Shown here in pieces: positions 21,076 through 32,233 of a DNA stretch of 64,000 nucleotides. A model generated the notes under the pieces. That model ran no database searches and was not told the DNA's origin. It was given only the letters and a program-made list of their open reading frames with translations. The stretch comes from Zygnema cylindricum (taxonomy: Eukaryota > Streptophyta > Zygnematophyceae > Zygnematales > Zygnemataceae): positions 90,621 to 154,620 of the forward strand of contig JBBHKE010003125.1 in NCBI GenBank assembly GCA_037447655.1, read 5' to 3'. Made by a program: the position numbers and the translations under genes. Each line of letters begins with the position of its first letter. Position 1 is the stretch's first letter.

Positions 21076-22165
21076 GACCACGATGACACACTGAAGGAAC
21101 TCACTAAACGAAAGTTACTGATCCGAACCGCCAATGGTATGTGGCGGTACAGACCGAGTAAAACAACACGACTTTATGTTCCGACAAATACGGAGTTACG
21201 TCACACGATTCTTAAACTGAGCCACGACAGCCGCTCAGCTGACACTTTGGGCGGGATAAAACAATCGCGCGTGTCGCTGAGGCGTATTACTGGCCGAACA
21301 TGACTCGTGACATTGCGGAATATGTCCGGACGTGTGACTCCTGTAATAGGAACAAATCGGATTCAGGGCAACAAGGCCTATTACAACCCCTTCCCATACC
21401 ATCTGTTCTTTGGGAGGCGATATCGATGGATTTCATTTTAGCCCTTCCGTTGACTAAGGAGGGCTACGACTCAATCTTCGTTGTCGTGGATTATTTGACA
21501 AAAATGGCCCATATCCTACCCACGTCCACCACAGCCACTGCACGAGATATCGCGAACTTGTTCCTTTGAGAGCTATTCCGCCATCACGGACTTCCGAAGA
21601 GGATCGTCAGCGACCGCGATCGCAAATTCGTGAGCCACTTTTGGCAAAATCTATTTGCGTTGTGTGGCACGCAGTTGGCCATGTCCACAGCTTACCACCC
21701 TCAAACTAATGGTCAGACTGAAAGGGTGAATCGAACTTTGGAGGAAGCGTTGCGGGCTTATTTCTCGGTGCACCAAACAGATTGGGTGGACCATTTAACA
21801 GCGATTGAGGTGGCGTACAACACTGCAATGCACTCGTCGACGAATGCTACGCCATTCTCCCTAAATGGACGACAGCCTACTCTTCCCCAAAACTTATTGG
21901 TAGCGGACTGCCATACGCCATCCGCCCAAGATTTTGCCAAAACGCTGCAAGGAAAGCTGGAAAAGGCGGCGAAGGCGCTCCAGTTAGCAAAGGATCGCCA
22001 AAAGTCGCAAGCCGACGCTCACCGGAAGGACGCCGTCTTGAGCGTGGGGGAAAGGATTCGCCTTAATATAGCACACCTCTCCTTGCCGGGTGCCCTCTCT
22101 AAGAAGTTGGCACAGAAATTCACGCACCCATTCATTGTTCTCTCCCGTGTGGGCAAAGTGGCTTA
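21076..22165 (+). pseudogene. CHR-1 integrase
   Basis: The N-terminal zinc region is worn (LSHDSRSADTLGG, then VRTCDSCNRNK supplying the Cys pair), with a frameshift at about 21290. The core has Asp in ISMDFILALP, Asp in IVSDRDRKF and Glu in TNGQTERVNRTLEEALR. A TGA at 21567 breaks it. It continues to GERIRLNIAHLSL and the FIVLSRVGKVAY region, then is cut by a solo LTR. The remainder resumes at 23214. Confidence 0.9.
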
Positions 22166-23213
22166 TGCAATTCTGTGTCCTTCATTGGACTACAGAATAC
22201 AGGAAGCCTCTAGATATTTATTAACTAACCTAATTTCAATGGCAATCACTACTACCCTAGCAGAGAAGCAGACAATCTAACTGCACCTCTCTGCAGCCTG
22301 GACTCCCCTGAGTCCGTAGAAAAAGAAATCTATGAAAACGCCCAACCAGGCGATAAGTTATAGGGTGGCAAAGATGCTAATTTATTCAAACTCTCAAAGA
22401 GAGAGAGAGGACTATCTTCATGATTTTTCCTAAGTCCTAATTTTTCCTAGTTCCTCTCACAGCCCCTATCTACTACATGTAAGAACTAATCAGAACACTG
22501 TACAGTACCAGAAATGTCTACTGCCGATGTACTTTCTGTACGGCCTCTGTACCACAAGGCCATTAGGCGGACGCGTGTCCATTTTCCACTCGTCCGTACG
22601 TTCCTCGAAATTCCTGCGACGAAATGTCGTCTCTCCACGTGGTGCCTGGTCATGCCACGTCACTAAATGCCAAAGTTACCATTCCGGGATTTCGGCGATG
22701 ATGTGCGCCGTCAGATTTGACGCGAAATGTAATCTCAGCCGTAATAAATACTTGCGCGATATTTGTTTCGATGTCGAAACAAAGTGCGCGATATGCGTTT
22801 CAAATTAGTATAGTACTTCGTACTTTATCAAACTCTATCTATGCACGCCGTAAAGATTTTCAGTTAAATGATTTCTATATAGTACAATAGTTTAAATAAT
22901 AATCAAACCCTAAATCTCCTAATGGATTTCTACGACAGGGTGGTTAAGCTAACGGCTACGCCGCGCTCTACCGGTCGGGGGTTCGAGTCCTACCGGACTC
23001 AACCTTTTGTTGAGAGTGACTTAAGTCACTCTTTAGTCCTTCCTATGGAGCTGAGGTAGCCATGGCTCCATCGCTCTCTCTCTCCTTAAGTGACTACAAG
23101 AAGTATGGGGAAGAGAGAGAAGAGATGGAGGCTGGCTGCCTACATTTTCTTTAGTATGTTTTCCCCTAATTAATTTAGACCAATAAAATACAATAAAACT
23201 AATTATTTCAACA
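22166..23213 (-). mobile_element. Solo LTR related to the COPA-3 LTR
   Basis: On the minus strand it starts TGTTGAAATAATTAG and ends ACACAGAATTGCA, 1048 bp. It resembles the COPA-3 LTR from 59282. It separates integrase VGKVAY from its continuation LDIPKDWHIHNVFHVSLL. A clean 5-bp duplication is not visible (gctta left, ctaag right). ATG 22185-22183 opens MKDTELQ. Confidence 0.85.
22980..22990 (+). promoter_or_regulatory. tRNA-like box B, antisense within the solo LTR
   Basis: ggttcgagtcc is an exact match to the Pol III box B consensus GGTTCGANTCC. Upstream, gtggttaagctaacgg is box-A-like, giving a tRNA-like D-arm/T-arm layout. A related stretch is at 60000-60046 (tggttagagc ... ggttcgagt). 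It occupies the LTR place where other COPA LTRs have the ccaggatcaaatcctg-type T-arm. Confidence 0.5.
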
Positions 23214-23525
23214 CTAAGTTGGATATTCCGAAAGATTGGCATATCCATAATGTCTTCCATGTTTCACTACTTAAACCATTCTGCGACCCTGATTCGATGT
23301 TCCTAATCGACGACGGAATACTCCTTTACCACCCGTTCGGGGTACATCAGACGAGTATGAGGTGGAAGAGATCCTTCAGTCGCGCCGCTGTAGGAATTCC
23401 ACCTCGAGCCAATATTTGGTGCGTTGGAAGGGCTACGCTGCTGAGGATGACTCTTAGGTGGACCAGGAGGATCTGCATTCCCCAGAGTTGGTGCGCCGGT
23501 TTCAGCAGAGTGAGGACACTCAGCT
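23214..23525 (+). pseudogene. CHR-1 integrase C-terminus with chromodomain
   Basis: LDIPKDWHIHNVFHVSLLKPF is the conserved end of gypsy integrase. After a frameshift, about 23355-23522 encodes a chromodomain: [49 protein letters not shown] at about 23455 stands where Trp is expected. Chromodomains define plant chromoviruses and steer integration toward marked chromatin; that role is family knowledge. Confidence 0.88.
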
Positions 23526-23997
23526 TCACCGGAGGGGCAATCGCAACAGCCACAAAAAAGGAACGAATCGCAGTGTCGCAACCATCGCAGTTATATTGGG
23601 GACGCGGCCAAAAAACGTAGCGACGATGTTACCGCACCGCAGCGCTATAGCAGCGCAGCCACCGCAGCACAACATAGTCGCGGTGCCGTCAGAGGAACGC
23701 AGCACCACCGCTGCGTTGACAGGAAAGCGCAACGGTGCAATTGTGTTTCACCACGTTGGTGACAACGAACCCTTGGTTTCGCCGCAACAACGCAGTCTCA
23801 TAAATGTTGGACGTTGCGATACCCTCGCACGTGGACGCTTCGCAGAATCCAAAAGTGAAACCCTCAACCCTTGTTGATAAAGCCGCCATCCGCCCTCGCG
23901 ACCAACCGAGTTTCGGCAGGTTAGAGATTGATTCTCTCCACGCGGTCAGTTTGCCTTCACTTCTGTAACTACAGGAATTGTCTTGTACAACAGTGTC
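23526..23997 (+). other. CHR-1 spacer between pol and the extra frame
   Basis: No recognisable domain. It is rich in CGCAGC/GCAGCG steps similar in flavour to the CHR-1 LTRs. Several short open frames occur on both strands without support. Confidence 0.5.
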
Positions 23998-24872
23998 TAT
24001 GGCGTCGTCGTCCTCTCCACCACCGAAAAGAAGGAGGTTTGTACGAGTGGGGCAAGGAGATGTGAACCGTCTCCAGATATTATTAATGGCGGCGGAGGCC
24101 ATGGTAGAGGCAGACCGGAGAAGAGAGGTAGAAGCAGAACCAGAACCAGAAGAAATCGCTTGTAGCGAGGCAGGGCCGGCAGAAACCAGTGGAGGGGAGG
24201 GGTCGAAAAACTCACAAGACCCCGAATACACCCCAACCCGGGAAGGGGATCAGGAATATAAGGAGGATCATGAGCTCTCGTAGTCGGAGGAACCAGAACG
24301 AGAACCAACGCCTCCGCCAATTGAGGAGCGCTTTTCGGATCTGGAGGTGATGAGAGACCCCAACAAGGAGAGTACCGCAGACGAGCAGTCCTTCGAAAGC
24401 GCGGAAAAGAAAGCGGAAGCACAATACCCTAGTGGAGACGAGGTGTTTATCTTTTGAGAAAACCAAAGGGAGACGATCGAGGAGAGTGAATAGGGAGAGG
24501 AAATCCCGATTACCTTTTTCCACTTCCTGCCGACACACAGCATCCGGATCTCGCCTTCTGCTTCGCAAAGCGCTTGTATTGGGATCCCAAGGAGTGGCCC
24601 GAGGAGTGGTTTACGAGAAAACCTTGGGACCCTATCTTTATCCCCGCCAGCGTACCATCACACCCGACTTGGAATTTTATGAGAACAAAGGACCACAAAA
24701 ACAACCACAAGTGTTATGTGCAGCTAAACCCCAATGTCCTATAGTTTGTGGAAGTAGTTGAGAATAACTACCAGTAGAGGGTGGATGTTCCCGGGTAACT
24801 CCGTCGTTATCACCCGTGGGATGTTCACCTCTATGACATCATTGCTCGGGCAGGGGTCACCCCCGAAGTACG
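23998..24872 (+). pseudogene. CHR-1 extra reading frame (ORF3), N-terminal part
   Basis: From ATG 23998 a frame begins MASSSSPPPKRRRFVR, with a basic cluster that could be a nuclear signal. A Glu-rich acidic stretch follows (EVEAEPEPEE, EERFSDLEV), with stops at about 24282 and 24456. After a frameshift, LAFCFAKRLYWDPKEWPEEW, RKPWDPIFIP and WDVHLYDIIARAGVTPEV are readable. COPA-2 cuts it at 24872 and it resumes at 31274. I do not recognise the protein. It is in sense orientation after integrase. Confidence 0.65.
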
Positions 24873-25896
24873 TGTAGAAATTAAATGTCCATTTAAAGTA
24901 TTTTCTAGGTCTAAATAGAAATATAGAAAGAAGTCGAGGCAGTCTACCTCTAACTTCTCTCTCCAACTCTCAAACTTGTCGCAGTCACTGAGAAATTGGA
25001 GATGGAGCTAGAGCCATGGCTACCTAGGCTATCCAGAATTTTACGGGGATTATATATTAGTTAGAAGTTTATTTACTAAAAGGAAAGTGCCGGCTACAGG
25101 ATTTGATCCTGGTACCAACCAGCCGGCAGACAGCCGGTAGCCGGTAGTCTTAGCCGTTAAGTCTTCATCAAGTGTTACGTAATATAGGGTTTGATATTTA
25201 ATTAAATATTATCAAGTAGGAAAACTCATTTAACTTTAACTGTTTACGGGAGACATAGATCCATTATTGTAAAAATACGGATTGCGGTAGAGATAAAAAA
25301 CCAATACCGCGCATGTATTTATTACGGCTACAATTAAATATGAATTTAATCGGACAGCCTGAATTAACGCCGAGATCGCGGAAGAGGATTTCAGCGGTTT
25401 GTGGTCATCGCCACATCGGATGACACGTGGCGGAATTACATTGGATCGTGGCATCTTCGAGGATTACAGGAGCGAATTCGGACATACCACATGTCGACAT
25501 TTAGGCCATGTCGTACAGTGTTCGTACAGAAAGTACACCTGCAGTTGTACTTTTGTGTACGGAACTGTAATCTGTTTGGCTCCGTATATCAGTAGATAGA
25601 GTCTGTCATAGAGATAGGATTTAGAAAAATTAGGAGATAGGACCCTCTCTCCGAGAGAGCTTCTGTACAAAAGGTCAACTTTGACCCTCGATAACTTACT
25701 GCTCAGGGGAGCAAATTCAGAGATTCTTTTTGCTATCAACTCAGGGGAGTCTTGCCTTCACAAGGGTGAGGTTGGTCAGAGTTATTGTCTGCCAAGGTGG
25801 CAGTTATTTTTTTTGAAACACAAAGGGGTCAAGGTTATCCTTGAGGCTTGTTGAAAGCTGTCCACTCTGAGGACTTATGGAGGTCTCTGAGTTTGA
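24873..25896 (+). repeat. COPA-2 5' LTR
   Basis: It begins TGTAGAAATTAAATG and ends GAGTTTGA (TTTCA in relatives). ATG 25877 in its last 20 bases opens gag. The T-arm-like motif is at 25097-25114. Confidence 0.93.
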
Positions 25897-26803
25897 GGTT
25901 ATGCACCCACCCTCTACGGTACCAAATTTTAATGGAACTGGCTTCATATATTGGGAAATTAGGATGATAGGAGCTCTATGCGAAAAAAGGTTTTGGGGGA
26001 TAGTGAGTGGACGGTTGGGGCGTCCATCAAGTCTTGGAATTCCTCCAGGGTTGGGAGGAAGCAGATTCACCATGAAAAAGGATCCACCTTCAACAGAGGA
26101 AACAAAGGAAGGAGAGGTGGTGGACAAAGGAAAGGAGAATGAGGCGACCACACCAATAGCAACTGGTTTAGCATTCATGTCACCTATTCCGAGGAACGAG
26201 GAGAATGCTACTGAAACTTGGGACTTCAACAATATGGCGGCAAAGCACTTCATTCTACGCCATCTCACTCAAGGACTTGCATGTCCTCATTTGCAAGTAG
26301 AGAGGGCATCCGATCTTTGGATGGCTCTCATAAAGATGTACCGAAGTGGTACGATTCTGCAACAACAGTTGGTTGATCAGAAAGTTAAGGAGTATGTATA
26401 CAAAGGGGGAAATATGTTGGATTTTTGCAATGAGCTTGCTACACTCTTCATGGAGCTAGAGAGTGCGGGAAAAGATTTTAGTGAAAAAGAAAAGGTTAAC
26501 TGTTTACTGATGAAGTTACCCGATGTGTTCAAGAACATAGTCAACCGTGTGCAGGACTTGCCGGACTCAAGGTGGATATAAAACTCAATGGTAGGGATGA
26601 TTCTCCATCGGGATAATACGATTGAGATCCGAAAGGGAGGAAAGAGTGGCCAAGCCTTGGCAACTTTGACCGATTGGAGGAAAAAGGATTTCCGGAAACC
26701 AGTAGCAAACTATGGGGGGAGGGAGCAAAAAAATCCGACCGACGAGTTTGGACCAAGGGCTCCTTAAGGTTTATGTCATTTTTGTAAGAAACCTGGGCAC
26801 TAT
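25877..26803 (+). pseudogene. gag: COPA-2 gag, starting inside the LTR
   Basis: It reads MEVSEFEVMHPPSTVP through the altered primer site (ggttatgcacccacc, 25897-25911), then the Gag domain (TWDFNNMAAKHFILRHL, VKEYVYKGGNMLDF). A TAA at 26579 replaces Trp and another near 26765 replaces Lys just before the CCHC knuckle CHFCKKPGHYMTEC. The frame is shared with pol downstream. Confidence 0.88.
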
Positions 26804-28810
26804 ATGACAGAGTGCACTAAGCTAACCGAGCTTCGGTTAAAGGAGGGACAGACCGGTGGTACCCCGAGAGGAAAGAAAAAGGCCCTTGTGACACAAGTAC
26901 ATAAAGCGGAATCTGAGGACGAGGACGATGAGCTCTTTTTAGATGAGGAGTTGGAGGCGAAAAACGAGGTCAAATTTCCACGAAGGCAGAAATGTGCTTA
27001 CGTTGGATTGAAAGGTGAAGCAGGTTGGATTGTAGATTCAGGTGCCTCCATGCACATGTGTAACGATAAGCACATGTTCACTTTGATAAGAAAGATTCCC
27101 ACCGTAGAGACAGAGTACGGGGATGGGAAGATAGTCACCACTACTATTGTAGGATCGGTAGATCTGAAAGTGTTAGTAGAAAGAAAGACATCCATATTAA
27201 CATTCTCCGATGTATTGTTTATCCCGGAGCTGAACAAAAACCTTATCTCTACATCTGTATTAGATGATAAGGGTTTTTTTACTAGCACTAGGGAAGGAGT
27301 CTTTACTGCTAGTTTTGAGGAGGATGTCTATTTCATTGCTGAGAAAGGTAGCCATGGGATGTTTAGGCTGATCTTAAGTAATGAAACGAAGAAATTTTAT
27401 TATGCTGGTGTTCATGATATTATGATGTGGCATAAGAGGCTTGGGCATGTGAATCTAGATAAGTTAAGAGAGATGAAAAATATGGGAGTGGTGGAAGGGA
27501 TTCAGTTCAGTGAGAGTGATGATATAACTGATTGTAGTGGGTGTGCTCAAGGTAAAACACACAGATTACCCTTTCCTAAAACAGCCACCTACAAGGGGGA
27601 AAAACTTCTAGATCTAGTACACACAGATATTTGGGGACAGGCTAAAGTGCCCTCACCAAGGGGGAAGAGATTTATGATGACTATAACTGATGATTGGTCT
27701 CGGTATTCCCGGGTGTATTTTTTGAAAAACAAGCCAGAAGCTGAGGACTGTTTTAGACAGTATAAAATATGGATTAAAAAACTCCATGAAACTCCAATCA
27801 AGAGAGTAAGGAGTGACAATGGTGGAGAGTATACTTCTAACCAGTTTGAGGATTTTTTGAGGGAAGATGGGGTTCAACACCAAAAGACAGTTCCAGAAAA
27901 TCCGGAACAGAATGGGGTAGCTGAAAGGTTAAATAGAACACTAAGTGATAGTGCTAGAAGTATGTTGTCGGATAAGAAGATAGGAAAAAGGTTTTGGGCA
28001 GAAGCAATGAATTGTGCTAATTACCTCAAAAATAGAGTTCTTACTTCAGCTATAAAAGATCAAACACCTTATGAGAGATGGACAGGACGGAAACCAGACT
28101 TATCTCATTTAAAGGTTTTCGGCAGTCAAGTATTCAGTCTAGATACAGATCAGTCTAATTGGAAGCTAGATCGTAAAGGAAAACCGAGATACTTATTAGG
28201 ATATGATGAGGATGTTAAAGGATATAGAGTTTATGATAGAAAAAAGGAAGATATAATCTTAGTAAAGCATCTAGTAGTTATGGATGAAGGAAAGTGTGTG
28301 GATCCCTTCAAATATACTAAGTCAGTAAAAATCAGATTTGAGTCAGAAAATTTCGATGACTTTGAGCTTCCTAGCTATCCATGTTTTAGAGAAGATGACA
28401 TTCTTCCAGGTACAAATCAGACCGGAAAGGAGTCGGCTGTGGAAACTCAAGTGACAACTCTACCCGAAGCGGAAGACGTGGTGGAAATTGATTTGGAATC
28501 AAGGGATAGGGGAGAAGCCGAGTTTGTTCGAAAGAATTCACGAGAACCATCTATTCCGGCCTCAGATTTTGAGGGGGGAAGGAGAAGTAGCAAAAGACTG
28601 CAAGAAAAACAGGTTAATAACAAGGTAACTAAACTATCTCATCAAGATGAACCTCAAACTTATGGGGAGGCGATGACTTGTCCAGAAAGAAATCGGTGGA
28701 AGAAAGCCATCAATGAAGAGATGGCCTCAATTATGGTAGCCGATACTTGGGAGCTGGTGGATGTCCACCTAACCGAAAACCAATCGATTGTAAGTGGGTT
28801 TTCAAATTAA
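26804..28810 (+). pseudogene. COPA-2 protease, integrase and start of RT
   Basis: An open frame of 668 codons, the longest in the window. Order: end of the zinc knuckle, acidic linker, protease active site GWIVDSGASMHMC, LFIPELNKNLISTSVL, integrase zinc region (WHKRLGHVN, CSGCAQGKTHRL), and the core with Asp in HTDIWGQ, Asp in RSDNGGEY and Glu in QNGVAERLNRTL. Then come RWTGRKPDLSHLKVFGS and the linker with EGGRRSSKRLQEKQ. A one-base loss near 28762 shifts the frame at WELVD, the RT start. Confidence 0.9.
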
Positions 28811-29380
28811 AACTAAACCCAGATAACAGAATGGAGCGCTACAAGGCCCGATTAGTGGCAAAGGGATTTACACAAAAGGAGGGAATTGACTACGAGGAAA
28901 CCTTTGCCCCGGTGGTCAGATTTCCCTTTGTCCGCATACTTTCAGCCTGGCACCAGCGGAAGACATGGAAGTGCACTAGATGGACATCAAGACAGCTTTT
29001 TTGCATGGAGAATTGGAAAAAGAGATCTTCATGCGACAACCCGAAGGGTTTGTGGAGGAAGGAGAGGAGAGTAAGGTATGCCGGCTAATTAAATCTCTTT
29101 ATGGTTCGAAACAAGCGCCTCAACAGTGGAATAAGAAGCTTGATGAGTTTCTTACTGGTCTTGGATATATCTGGATCAGCTCAGATCACTCAATCTATGT
29201 TTTCGAAGATAGGAAGGTTTTATATTTATTGCAATTTATGTTGATGATTTGCTTGTTTTTAGTAAATAAATGGAAAAAATTAATAAACTCAAAAGTGAAA
29301 TTAAAGGGAGATTTGAAATGAATGATATGGGGGAAGCAAAATATATTTTAGGAATTCAAGTAGAGAGAGACTAAAAAAGA
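28747..29380 (+). pseudogene. COPA-2 reverse transcriptase
   Basis: CKWVFKLKLNPDNRMERYKA and GFTQKEGIDYEETFAPVVRF are in one frame; a shift near 28940 leads to MDIKTAFLHGELEKEIFM and SLYGSKQAPQQW. The catalytic region (IYVDDLLV in relatives) is frame-shifted near 29215-29250. A TAA near 29371 interrupts the thumb. Confidence 0.88.
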
Positions 29381-29392
29381 AAAATTATAAGA

Positions 29393-30232
29393 TTGACTCA
29401 AAAGGAAGCAATAGGGAACATACTTGAAAAATTTCAAATGGATAAAGCTAATAGTTGTACAACTCCAATGGAGTTGAAGAAGGGAAGTGAGGGGAGTGAG
29501 GAAGAACGAGTCATAGTCTTAGACGAGGAATTATCTCCTGATGAACAGAAGTTCATGCAGACTATTCCTTACAGGCAAGTAGTGGGAAGTCTAATCTATT
29601 TTATGAATTGTATCTGGCCGGATTTAGCTGCAACTGTAGGAGTGCTGAGTAGAAGTCTAAATGCTCCCACTAAGAAGGATTGGGAGGCAGCTAAGAGAGT
29701 CTTTAGATATTTGATAGGAACTAAGGATCTATCGTTGCATTTGGGTGGGGAGAATATTGACATCACTACTTGGAGGGATGTTAGTTATGGTGATACTCCG
29801 ATGAGGAGATGCACTTCTGGATATGTATTATATGTGGGTGATAGGGCTTGCTGTTGGAGTAGCAAACAGCAAAAAGTTATTGCTCAGTCCACCATGGAGG
29901 CTGAGAATATGGCCTCTTGCTCTGTTGTAAAAGAATTGATGTGGGTCAAGTCTTTGCTTGGTGAGCTTGGTCACCTTAAGAGTGGTGTGCAAAAAATATT
30001 TTGTGATAATCAGGCAGCAATCGCTATTTTTGTCAATTCTAAACATCATTTTAAAGCTAAACACATGGACATTATACCGAGATTTTTCAGAAAAAAAGTA
30101 GAAAATAAAATAATCAGTTTAGAATACCGACCTGATAGTGAGATGGTAGCAGATATGATGACCAAACCAGTGCCTTCCCTTAAGCTAATTTTCTCTAGGG
30201 AGAAGTGTGGTCTGAAATTAAAGATTGACTAG
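29393..30232 (+). pseudogene. COPA-2 RT C-terminus and RNase H
   Basis: Open for 279 codons: TQKEAIGNILEKFQMDKANS, SLIYFMNCIWPDLAATVGVL, then RNase H with ITTWRDVSYGD (canonical WSDASYGD altered), STMEAENMAS, CDNQAAIAIF and KHMDIIPRFF. Changes at conserved positions suggest relaxed selection. A polypurine tract (aaaataagaggag) follows. Confidence 0.88.
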
Positions 30233-30245
30233 AAAATAAGAGGAG

Positions 30246-31268
30246 TGTAGAAATTAATGGTCTTTTTAAGTATTTTCTAGGTCTGAATAGAAATATAGAA
30301 AGAAGCCGAGGCAGTCTACCTCTAACTACTCTCTCCAACTCTCAAACTTGTCACAGTCATTGAGAAATCTGAGAGGGAGCTAGAGCCATGGCTACGTAGG
30401 CTATCTAGAAGTTTACGCAGATTATATATTAGTTAGGGGTATATTTACTAAAAGGAAAGTGTCGGCTACAAGATATTATCCTAGTACCAACCGGCCGGCA
30501 GATAGCCGGTAACCGGTAGCCTAAGCTGTTAAGTCTTTATAGAGTGTTACATAATATAGGGTTTGATATTTAATTAAATATTATCAAGTAGGAAAATTCA
30601 TTTAACATTAACTGTTTACGAGAGACATAGATCCATAATTGTAAAAGTACGGATTGCGGTACGGATAAGAAACCAGTACCGCGCATGTATTTATTACGGC
30701 CATGATTAAATATAAATTTAATCGGACGGCTAGAATTAACCCCGAGATCGCGGAAGAGGATTTCGGCGGTTTGTAGTCATCGCCACATCGGATGACACGT
30801 GGCGGAATGACATTGGATCGCGGCATCTCCGAGGATTACGGGAGCGAATCCGGACATACCACGTGTCGACATTTAGGCCATGTCGTACAGTGTTCGTACA
30901 AAAAGTACACAGCCAGCTCTACTTTTGTGTACACAACTGCATTTTGATTGGCTCCGTATTTCAGTATATAGAGTTTGTGAGAGAGATAGGACTTAGAAAA
31001 ATTAGGAGATAGGACTCTCTCTCCCACAGAGCTTCTGTACAAAAGGTCAACTTTGACCCTCCATAACTTACTACTCAGAAGAGCAAATTCAGAGATTCGT
31101 TTTGCTATCCACTCAGGGGAGTCTTCCCTTCACAAGGGTGAAGTTGGTTAGAATTATTGTCTGCAAGGGTGGTAGTTGTGTTTGCTGAAACACAAAGGGG
31201 TCAGAGTTATCGTAGAGACTTTTTGGAAGCTGTCCACTCTGAGGACTTATGGAGGTTTCACAGTTTCA
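30246..31268 (+). repeat. COPA-2 3' LTR
   Basis: 1023 bp, TGTAGAAATTAATGG to CAGTTTCA, followed by the target copy gtacg. ATG at 31249 lies 20 bases from the end. Confidence 0.94.
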
Positions 31269-31273
31269 GTACG

Positions 31274-31678
31274 GGCACTCAAGCGGGCCAAAAAGAACGC
31301 TCTACAGCAGGCTCGAGCTGCCATGAAACATTCGTCCTTCAAGCTAAAGAAGGTACCTAGGTGGGAACTGGCTGAAGAGGAGGCGGAAGAGGCACAACAA
31401 CTTCCACAACCCAAATAACCCCAAATTCCGGCACCAGAGGAGCCTGCACCAGCGACCATTCTGCCGCAACCGGAGGGTCCCAAGGTTGTGCCGGAGGAGG
31501 GGGAGAACCAATTTCGGGAGCGAATCATTCGGAGACGTTTGGCAGCAGTAGACCATCATATTGCGTTGCTGGAGACCCGATGTGAGCAGCTCCAAAACCA
31601 ACTCGACACCCAGCGACAGGAATTCGAGGAGTACCGCGAAGAGACGTACGGTATACTCCGGCAGTTGCAGTTTCCTTG
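31274..31678 (+). pseudogene. CHR-1 extra reading frame (ORF3), C-terminal part
   Basis: Joined across COPA-2 the frame continues RALKRAKKNALQQARAAMKH, an acidic/Gln stretch, one TAA (about 31416), then a Pro-rich linker. It ends in a heptad-like helix (HHIALLETRCEQLQNQLDTQ, FEEYREETYGILRQLQFP) that looks like a coiled coil, at a TGA at 31676. About 40 bases later comes the polypurine tract agtgggaggc and the 3' LTR. Confidence 0.65.
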
Positions 31679-31722
31679 AGACAAAAGGTTCAGCGGGACG
31701 TTGTAGCCCTAGTGGGAGGCAT

Positions 31723-32233
31723 TGTAACAGGGTTACAGAGTTGGGTACTTAGTAGTTAGCAACTAGGCTGTTATGGTTGCGTTGTGAGAGCAGCGCAGCT
31801 GTGATTCTAGACCAGCGTAACATAGCAGTATAGCAAACTTAGTAGCATAGTTACTTAGTGGCGTAGCAGCATAGCAGCGCAACAGAGCAACGTAGCTTAG
31901 CAGTATAGCAATACCGCGAAATGTAGATAGAATGGTATTGTTCTAAAAGATGTTTCCGGGATTTGTCTCGGTTGACAGTGAAGGTCCACGTGTACAGGTG
32001 TACAGTACTAGGTGGACTAGCAGCTAGCTAGTTTAAATAGTCAGGTAGGCTTAGTGGATAGGACACTCTTCGAATAGACCTACGTTACGAGCGCAACCTT
32101 GTACTCTCTTCCAAGTAATAAAGCGCAACTTTGTCTGTCATTGCTGTGTGCTCCTATTGTTGCTACGGGAAGATCCTTGGTGTTTTGCGTTGTGCATTGT
32201 GGCATGCTGTGGCGCGCTATTGTCCCTTTTACA
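31723..32233 (+). repeat. CHR-1 3' LTR
   Basis: TGTAACAGGGTTACAG to CCCTTTTACA, 511 bp, aligning with 11880-12388. The right flank gcaag differs at one base from the left flank gcagg. Confidence 0.9.

Larger units (their letters stand above)
24873..31268 (+). mobile_element. COPA-2: nearly complete Ty1/copia element
   Basis: LTRs of 1024 bp (24873-25896) and 1023 bp (30246-31268) enclose one gag-pol reading frame. The target duplication gtacg is perfect (24868-24872 and 31269-31273). It is inserted in the extra frame of CHR-1. Nonsense codons and frameshifts inactivate it. Confidence 0.95.
11880..32233 (+). mobile_element. CHR-1: Ty3/gypsy chromovirus, invaded several times
   Basis: Two related LTRs of about 510 bp (TGTAACAGGG...CTTTTACA) bound it, flanked by gcagg and gcaag. 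Inside are gag, protease, RT, RNase H, integrase and chromodomain in gypsy order, then an extra frame. Insertions are COPC-1 (14119-19632), a solo LTR (22166-23213) and COPA-2 (24873-31268). Without these it would be about 7.4 kb. The LTRs differ visibly in many places, so it is the oldest layer of its nest. Confidence 0.92.

Noticed and set aside
20695-21303. Long Ser/Leu/Pro-rich open frames
   Set aside because: They arise from the pyrimidine microsatellite within a broken gypsy pol; no protein-like composition change or domain.
22930-23010. Genuine tRNA gene
   Set aside because: Box A and box B-like sequences are present, but there is no acceptor stem pairing or anticodon arm, and the stretch is part of an LTR.
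31157-31752. Separate host coiled-coil gene
   Set aside because: The frame joins exactly to the CHR-1 extra frame across the COPA-2 target duplication and lies inside the CHR-1 LTRs.
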